From positions 1-11,411 of the forward strand of contig WFOZ01000537.1 of NCBI GenBank assembly GCA_015487825.1: DNA of 11,411 bases, given 5' to 3'. The stretch is from Planctomycetaceae bacterium. GTDB taxonomy: Bacteria > Planctomycetota > Planctomycetia > Planctomycetales > Planctomycetaceae. Below are positions 6,952 to 11,411 of the stretch, piece after piece. Position 1 is the first letter of the stretch; every line of letters starts with the position of its first letter. A program made the translations under genes and the position numbers. Below the pieces are notes generated by a model. That model saw nothing but the letters and a program-made list of their open reading frames with translations. It was not told the DNA's origin and did not search any database.

Positions 6952-7236
6952 ATGCAGTTGGAAAACGAAACCGAGGCATCCGGTGAAGACAGAAGGCTGT
7001 ATCTCCCGCAACATGATGGGTGGGAAGGCCGGGTTAAATCAGACAGCACGAAAGAGTACTGTTATTATAAAAATCCGGGAGATGATTTTTTTCACCTCCT
7101 TGTGGTTGGCGAAATCTACCTGGTTCGTGGCGATGAAAAGTGTTGCCTGAATTGTGCAATTCGCCACGCAATCGTCACCAGTGACCGCCTGCACTGGCAG
7201 CACCGGGTCTCTCGTACGAAGCCGCTACCATTTTGA
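6952..7236 (+). CDS. Small hypothetical protein with a Cys-rich motif
   Basis: A 94-residue protein I cannot assign to a family. It has no signal peptide or membrane helix and looks soluble and globular, with many aromatic residues (CYYKNPGDDFFHLLVVGEIYL, about 37-57). A compact cysteine cluster follows, C64-C65-x-x-C68-x3-H72, plus Cys37, which might bind a metal. Codon choice resembles that of the neighbouring genes. The start has AAGG very close upstream (AAAAGGACCATG), and a promoter-like site lies 47 bp before the ATG. The stop is one base from the end of the convergent kinase gene, without a terminator between them. It could be a lineage-specific small protein, or less likely a chance frame. 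Confidence 0.55.
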   Translation: MQLENETEASGEDRRLYLPQHDGWEGRVKSDSTKEYCYYKNPGDDFFHLLVVGEIYLVRGDEKCCLNCAIRHAIVTSDRLHWQHRVSRTKPLPF

Positions 7237-7237
7237 C

Positions 7238-9031
7238 TCAGCCGACTTCACGTTGAGATTCTTCCTGCTCGGCTACCGGCACAGTTTCTGAACTGCTTTG
7301 CGAATTCTCTTTGGTGACCTGTTCTGCCGCCTGATGCTGACTGATTAACTGCTGAGCGCGCTGGCGGGTTCTTTCAAGCGTCTGGTATTCAAGAGCCTCG
7401 CTTTGTTCAAATTCTTCCTGCTGAACAGGTTGAATCTTTTGGGGTAATCGAACAGTAAAGGTACTCCCTTTGCCAAATTCACTATCGAGAGTGACTTCGC
7501 CTCCCAGTAACTTGCTCAGTTCCATCACAATGGAAAGTCCCAATCCGGTCCCTTCGTATTCACGGGTCAGAAGAGCTTCCTGACCCGGTGTCGTACTGGC
7601 CTGACGAAACTTTTCGAAGATACGTTCCTGGTCAGCTAACGGAATTCCGATACCGGTATCAGCGACACTAATTTGAATGTACTCTGAAGAATGTTGCTGA
7701 TCGGCCAGGCAGATTGGCACGATTTCAACTCGAACCCGGCCTCCATCCGGAGTGAACTTTACTGCATTCGAGAGAAGGTTGGTAAGAATCTGCTGAATCT
7801 TTCCCATGTCCTGGAATAAGGGAGGGATCTCCGGAGAAGTTGCCCATTTCAATTCAATGTTTTTGCGATCAGCCAACGGCGAAATTCTGACACACAATTC
7901 TTCCATCAGCTCAGCAATAGAAAATTCAACCGGATGAATTTCCATTTTACCACTCTCGATTTTAGCCAGGTCAAGAATGTCGTTTATCATTGCCAGTAAC
8001 AGATGCCCGGAAGTTGAAATATTCTTTAAGTACCGTTTCTGTTTTTCGCTGAGATTCTCTGCGGAGTTCAAGACATCGCTGAAGCCTAGAATACTGTTCA
8101 GGGGAGTCCGCAGTTCGTGACTCATCGTAGCCAGGAATTCATTTTTCAGCTTATTCATTTCAAACAGCGAAAGGTTTGCCCGGGCCAGTTCATCCACTTT
8201 GGAATCGAGATTACTGTTGGCCTGTTTGAGTTCGTCCTGTACGGTTACCAGATGCCGAAGCATTCGGTTAAAGGCATGGCTCAATTCTTCGAATTCATCG
8301 CCGGTACGTATATTGGCCCGTAAATCAAGCGAGCCTTTGGCAATTTCATCACTGACTTCCTTAAGATGCAGAACCGGCTTGACGATGACATAACGCACAA
8401 TTGCATACGCTGCCACCATCGCCAGAACGGATGTCACAATTGCCATCGAAATCAGAATCGCATTATTGGTAGCCAGCCGGGTCCTGATTTTCTCAAGTGG
8501 AAGGGTAATTTTCACCATCCCGATTACATCACCCACTTTGGCTTTTGTCTCAGAATGATAGTGACAGGAAAGGCACGATCTCGTCGCATGGACCGCGGCG
8601 TAATAACGGTATTCCTTTTTATCAGCCAGTTGCAAAATAATTTCTTCTTCGCCGTTGCGAATTTTCGGAAGAACCTGGTCATCAAAAAAATCGTTGGAGC
8701 GAAATTCCGAATCTGCAATCGGATCCGGTTTCAACAGACGCCAGCTATAATTTTTAAACTCATCCGGTTTCAGAGTACTTGACATATTCTTGATGACTTG
8801 AATATACCGTTTATCGACATCGACCGCATCAAGGTGTTTCTCCATAATGATCGGTGCCACAAGCAACTGAGCTGTCTCTTTATTCTGCTTTTCGATGATC
8901 GTTGCAGTAAGCTGAGCGTAAAAATAAAAACTTCCCGAAATTAAAAGCATCAACCCGCCTCCAAACAGAAATCGGCATTTCCGTTCGAGACTGGTTTCAC
9001 CCAGCAGGCGTTTGATTGATCGATAAGACAT
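7238..9031 (-). CDS. Membrane sensor histidine kinase with a CxxCH heme-binding sensor domain
   Basis: A 597-residue transmembrane kinase. Order of parts: membrane helix at about 21-42; extracytoplasmic sensor at about 43-188 of the DUF3365/Tll0287-like type, carrying C153-L-S-C156-H157, a c-type heme-attachment motif; second helix at about 190-213; HAMP linker at about 213-266 (VKPVLHLKEVSDEI, DEFEELSHAFNRML); coiled coil at about 262-297; HisKA with phospho-acceptor His305 in FLATMSHELRTPLNSILGF; and a HATPase domain with Asn422 (N-box), DTGIGIP (458-464) and GTGLGLS (494-500). A Gln/Glu-rich tail (about 531-597) ends it. No receiver domain is fused and no response regulator lies nearby, so it is an orphan here. 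The sensor suggests redox or small-gas sensing rather than direct phosphate sensing. No clear ribosome binding site precedes the ATG. Confidence 0.92.
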   Translation of the reverse strand: MSYRSIKRLLGETSLERKCRFLFGGGLMLLISGSFYFYAQLTATIIEKQNKETAQLLVAPIIMEKHLDAVDVDKRYIQVIKNMSSTLKPDEFKNYSWRLLKPDPIADSEFRSNDFFDDQVLPKIRNGEEEIILQLADKKEYRYYAAVHATRSCLSCHYHSETKAKVGDVIGMVKITLPLEKIRTRLATNNAILISMAIVTSVLAMVAAYAIVRYVIVKPVLHLKEVSDEIAKGSLDLRANIRTGDEFEELSHAFNRMLRHLVTVQDELKQANSNLDSKVDELARANLSLFEMNKLKNEFLATMSHELRTPLNSILGFSDVLNSAENLSEKQKRYLKNISTSGHLLLAMINDILDLAKIESGKMEIHPVEFSIAELMEELCVRISPLADRKNIELKWATSPEIPPLFQDMGKIQQILTNLLSNAVKFTPDGGRVRVEIVPICLADQQHSSEYIQISVADTGIGIPLADQERIFEKFRQASTTPGQEALLTREYEGTGLGLSIVMELSKLLGGEVTLDSEFGKGSTFTVRLPQKIQPVQQEEFEQSEALEYQTLERTRQRAQQLISQHQAAEQVTKENSQSSSETVPVAEQEESQREVG

Positions 9032-9452
9032 AATTTAATGGCGATTGAAAGCGGAAAAACGAAGCAGAAACGTATTCACCGTATGCACAGCCAATACTTG
9101 CAAAGCAATAAGTGAATTGTTTCATCCTTTCGAAGATGTTGCAATGGCGGTTTGACTCAAATCCGGCGACAAACCTCCAGAAAACATCATCACCCTGTCT
9201 TGAGCGTACCCCGCAAGCCTGCTCGAAACTGGAACTGCGACACTATTTCAATGTACCTGAACAGAGTAATTTGCCCAGCACGGCTGGGTCATTCTGATCG
9301 CCGTAACCCAAACTGATATTTTTCTATAATTTGCGAACCGTTCGCAAACTTTTAACGTTAGTAGCACAAAGACGTACAGATACAAAGAAGAAAAATGCTC
9401 AACAGAGCGAGAGAGAGTGCAGTATCTCCAATACCGGCTGAGCTTAATTCGT
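9032..9452. other. Gap between the kinase and mtnA
   Basis: This 421-bp stretch has no gene I would support. The frames at 9112-9297 (+) and 9248-9475 (-) overlap a repeat and lack ribosome binding sites. It should hold the kinase promoter on the - strand, but no good -35/-10 pair stands out. Its main content is one copy of the ~94-bp repeat at 9274-9367. I see no intrinsic terminator for mtnA. Confidence 0.55.
9274..9367. repeat. 94-bp direct repeat, copy 1 (downstream of mtnA)
   Basis: It begins CCCAGCACGGCTGGG, itself a 6-bp-stem hairpin with loop ACG, and ends AACGTTAGTAGCAC. It matches 10602-10694 in the same orientation with four substitutions and one 1-base gap, about 95% identity. 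Inside lies a perfect palindrome, TTTGCGAACCGTTCGCAAA (9330-9348), directly after a TATAAT (9325-9330). The two copies flank mtnA. Confidence 0.85.
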
Positions 9453-10496
9453 TTAATTCTGTAACAGCGCAGCAATGTTTTCTTTTGTCACCGGCTGGAT
9501 GATTCCGCGTTCGGTAATGAGTGCAGTGATATTTTCAGCGGGGGCGATATCAAACGCAGGATTGTAGGTATTCACTCCATCCGGAGCGGTCTGCTTGCCA
9601 AATCCGATGGTAATTTCCTTACTGTCTCGCTGTTCGATTGGAATTTCTTCTCCCGATGCAATCTTGAAATCAAAAGTGCTAGAAGGGGCTGCAACGTAAA
9701 AAGGGATGCCATGTGCTTTGGCGAGCACAGAAAGAGCATAGGTTCCAATTTTATTAGCAGCATCGCCGTTGGAGGCAATACGATCCGACCCTGTGATGAC
9801 AACTTGTACGTTTCTCTGTTTCATCACCCAGCCGGCCATGGAATCGCAGATGAGTGTGGAAGGGATATTTCGTTGCATCAATTCCCAGGCTGTTAACCGG
9901 GCCCCCTGCAGTAGAGGGCGGGTTTCATCCGCATAAACGTGAATGTTCTTCCCCTGCTGGTGAGCGGCGAAAATAACAGAAAGTGCAGTTCCATCTCCTG
10001 CTGTTGCAAGTGCCCCAGTATTACAATGCGTGAGAACTCCTGCATTCTGGGGAATTAACTCTGCCCCGAAACGCCCTATCGCAGCACACATTTCCCGGTC
10101 CTCAGCATCAATCGCGCGAGCTTCTTCCAGCAAACGATCCCGCATCTGCAAAGCAGAAAGTGCCGATTCATTCTGCACGAGCTTTTTCAGACGGTCCAAT
10201 GCCCAGAAAAGATTCACCGCAGTCGGCCTGCTCTCGGCGAGATAATCGCTCACTTCAAAGAAAGTTGTATCAAATAGTTTCCGATCATCCTGCTTAATAT
10301 CGCGCAACCCCAACAACACGCCATACGCTGCACTGACACCGATTGCCGGCGCTCCACGCACGCTGAGCCTGCGGATCGCATCAAACAAATCTTTCGCCGT
10401 GTTGCAGTCAAGAAATTTCGTTTCAACCGGAAGAGCCGTCTGATCGAGCAACCGAAGATAACCGGTCGAATCCCCAATCCATTCTATTGTTTTCAT
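9453..10496 (-). CDS. mtnA: S-methyl-5-thioribose-1-phosphate isomerase MtnA
   Basis: Converts 5-methylthioribose 1-phosphate to 5-methylthioribulose 1-phosphate in the methionine salvage pathway, in the cytoplasm. The 347-residue length is normal for the eIF2B-alpha-like MtnA family. Signatures are RGAPAIGVSAAYG (47-59), the catalytic cysteine in THCNTGALAT (Cys158), the catalytic aspartate in GSDRIASNGDAANKIGTY (Asp238), and the C-terminal YNPAFDIAP (311-319). The Cys and Asp positions fit the C160/D240 pair of Bacillus subtilis MtnA. MtnA is told from regulatory eIF2B subunits by this Cys/Asp pair. No strong ribosome binding site precedes the start. No other salvage gene is visible nearby, so it appears to be a single-gene unit, bracketed by a 94-bp direct repeat. 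Confidence 0.95.
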   Translation of the reverse strand: MKTIEWIGDSTGYLRLLDQTALPVETKFLDCNTAKDLFDAIRRLSVRGAPAIGVSAAYGVLLGLRDIKQDDRKLFDTTFFEVSDYLAESRPTAVNLFWALDRLKKLVQNESALSALQMRDRLLEEARAIDAEDREMCAAIGRFGAELIPQNAGVLTHCNTGALATAGDGTALSVIFAAHQQGKNIHVYADETRPLLQGARLTAWELMQRNIPSTLICDSMAGWVMKQRNVQVVITGSDRIASNGDAANKIGTYALSVLAKAHGIPFYVAAPSSTFDFKIASGEEIPIEQRDSKEITIGFGKQTAPDGVNTYNPAFDIAPAENITALITERGIIQPVTKENIAALLQN

Positions 10497-10601
10497 ACTG
10501 AATTTATTTCTAATGGAATAAAAATGCCTGATCTATTTCAGATAGGCCTAACCCGGCATAGCCGGAACCAAACAGGAAAATAACCACGGAGCCCCAGAGA
10601 T

Positions 10602-10694
10602 CCCAGCACGGCTGGTTCATTCTGATGGCTGTAACCAAACTGATATTTTTCTATAATTCGCGAACCGTTCGCAAACTTTTAACGTTAGTAGCAC
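10602..10694. repeat. 94-bp direct repeat, copy 2 (upstream of mtnA)
   Basis: Same orientation as copy 1, with four substitutions and one missing base. The internal palindrome is shortened to GCGAAC-C-GTTCGC (10660-10672) because of a C for T change, so copy 1 preserves the fuller palindrome. The preceding bases, ACCACGGAGCCCCAGAGATC, are not shared with copy 1. Confidence 0.85.
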
Positions 10695-10705
10695 GGAGAA
10701 AAAAC

Positions 10706-10833
10706 TCACGCAAAGATGTAGCAATGTAAGGAGTTTCGCTTATCGTCTTGATAACATTGAAATTTAATCTATCAATATTATCTTTTTGAAAAACTTCTTC
10801 TACTTTTCTTTGCGTCTCCGCGTCTTTGCGTGA
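10706..10833. repeat. Inverted repeat with TCACGCAAAGA arms
   Basis: TCACGCAAAGA (10706-10716) is the exact reverse complement of TCTTTGCGTGA (10823-10833). The right arm is preceded by a second TCTTTGCGT at 10807-10815, a 16-base tandem step. The arm type (CTTTGCGTCTCCGCGTCTTT) is one I recognise as common intergenic repeat DNA in bacteria. It abuts repeat copy 2. Confidence 0.65.
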
Positions 10834-10862
10834 AACTCTTTTTCAAAAAATATACTCTCCTT

Positions 10863-10988
10863 GTAACTATTCAGCCTTGGCGTAGGGTCTGCTACTGCGG
10901 ACCACGATGGGAAGTGGATCTCCCTATTTCAGCGGCCCCTACGGACTACCTGAATTTCTGCAAAACCCAAGTATCACTGAATAGTTAC
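10863..10988. mobile_element. MITE-like nested palindrome element
   Basis: Outer arms GTAACTATTCAG (10863-10874) and CTGAATAGTTAC (10977-10988) are perfect 12-bp inverted repeats at the two ends of a 126-bp unit. Inside are a second inverted pair, CGTAGGG/CCCTACG (10881-10887 with 10937-10943), and a smaller one, CCAC/GTGG (10902-10905 with 10914-10917). The whole unit could fold into a long interrupted hairpin. No transposase gene and no clear target-site duplication are visible. MITE or structured repeat is an inference. Confidence 0.55.
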
Positions 10989-11073
10989 CTCTTCTTTTTG
11001 CTTTGCCTCAGTGCTCTCTGGATCTGAGTGGTTCATTTCTTTTTTCTTTGTAACTTGTCTGTTTCGTAGTAAT

Positions 11074-11124
11074 AAATATTCTGCCACTTTTGCACAGCGT
11101 TTTGTTGATAAGGTACTATCATGA
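11074..11124. repeat. Diverged copy of the left-end hairpin repeat
   Basis: Aligns with 211-263 at about 79% identity (42 of 53 columns, two 1-base gaps), sharing AAATAT, ACTTTTGC and TTGATAAG blocks. The hairpin stems perfect in the left copy are broken here. Like the left copy, it lies upstream of a + strand gene, about 125 bp before its start. Confidence 0.55.
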
Positions 11125-11248
11125 GAAAATTTGGTGCCCAATGTCCAATAGTAACACTTACAATTGCGAAAAATATCAATCCGTGTAAGATCACTAACGG
11201 CTTGCAGATACCTCACCTGAGTAACTATCCGAAGAATAGAATCGAATC

Positions 11249-11411
11249 ATGCTTGAAATTCCAGTCATCCGTTGGGGTGAAGCTTACGAAAGTTTAGAAA
11301 AAGCGGAAGTTGTCCATTTTGAGACTGGCGAAAAGCTGGCAGACATCCATCAGGCGAATGGTGGCCTGGTCAAGATGGACATGCGCAAGTCTAAAAAGGC
11401 CAGAGCTGCAC
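11249..11411 (+). CDS. N-terminus of a probable aldehyde dehydrogenase-family protein (partial)
   Basis: Only the first 54 codons are in the window; the frame is open to the edge. The protein starts MLEIPVIRWGEAYESLEK and continues with a VVHFETGE segment and DMRKSKKARAA. From memory this start resembles a group of planctomycete aldehyde dehydrogenase or acyl-CoA reductase-like enzymes, in which an N-terminal strand pair precedes the first helix. No catalytic residue lies within the visible part, so the assignment is tentative. The ATG at 11249 has a weak GAAGAA about 13 bp upstream. The codon use is that of a real gene. Confidence 0.5.
   Translation, partial: MLEIPVIRWGEAYESLEKAEVVHFETGEKLADIHQANGGLVKMDMRKSKKARAA

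Larger units (their letters stand above)
10497..11248. other. Repeat-rich gap between mtnA and the last gene
   Basis: This 752-bp stretch has no supported gene. From left to right it holds a short hairpin CCGGC-ATA-GCCGG (10553-10565), repeat copy 2 (10602-10694), an inverted TCACGCAAAGA pair (10706-10833), an AT-rich segment, the nested palindrome element (10863-10988), and a diverged copy of the left-end hairpin repeat (11074-11124). The last 120 bases before the final gene show no strong promoter. Confidence 0.6.

Noticed and set aside
8366..8782. A 138-codon + strand frame opposite the kinase gene
   Set aside because: It lies wholly antisense to the HAMP and sensor-coding part of a clear histidine kinase and has no family features.
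7238..9031. The kinase as PhoR, partner of the pst-phoU cluster
   Set aside because: It is on the opposite strand, has a heme-motif sensor and no PAS domain, and no PhoB-like regulator is adjacent. Position alone is not enough.
10830..11216. Short frames on both strands before the last gene
   Set aside because: They cross the nested palindrome element and low-complexity AT-rich DNA; no ribosome binding site or protein family signal.
1..11411. CRISPR arrays, tRNA or rRNA genes, phage genes or toxin-antitoxin pairs
   Set aside because: I saw no evenly spaced repeats with unique spacers, no tRNA cloverleaf and no genes of these types.

Overview
The window looks like a chromosomal segment from a planctomycete, probably Gimesia or a close relative. 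This rests on moderate GC, the family resemblance of the proteins, weak or absent Shine-Dalgarno sequences before several genes, and gaps full of short palindromic repeats. No database search was possible, so the taxonomy is an inference.

Layout. From 1 to about 470 is a gap with a 145-bp inverted-repeat element (1-145), a run of three perfect hairpins (215-281) and a promoter-like site. A class I SAM-dependent methyltransferase follows (472-1263). The core of the window is a high-affinity phosphate-uptake cluster on the + strand: pstS (1426-2415), pstC (2782-3741), pstA (3803-4843), pstB (5088-5933) and phoU (6155-6817). Its gene order is the classic one, but the genes are unusually far apart. 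Three of the four gaps hold hairpin-rich, REP-like repeats, each of a different sequence family. A small unrecognised protein (6952-7236) runs convergently into a large membrane histidine kinase on the - strand (7238-9031). The kinase's extracytoplasmic domain carries a CxxCH c-type heme motif. After a 421-bp gap comes mtnA (9453-10496, - strand), a methionine-salvage isomerase, flanked by two copies of a ~94-bp repeat at about 95% identity. The last 750 bp before the final partial gene (11249 onward, probably aldehyde dehydrogenase-like) is a patchwork of repeats, including a nested-palindrome element of 126 bp that resembles a MITE.

How the genes fit together. PstS captures phosphate outside the inner membrane, PstC and PstA form the channel, PstB powers it, and PhoU links transport to signalling. 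The usual PhoR/PhoB pair is not in this window and I found no convincing Pho box. The neighbouring heme-motif kinase lacks the PAS domain typical of PhoR and is more likely a redox or gas sensor than the phosphate sensor. mtnA and the methyltransferase show no evident link to phosphate uptake.

I did not find a clearly new multi-gene system. The most unusual material is the palindromic repeats inside the pst cluster, the direct repeats bracketing mtnA, the triple-hairpin cluster with a diverged second copy near the right end, and the heme-motif kinase.
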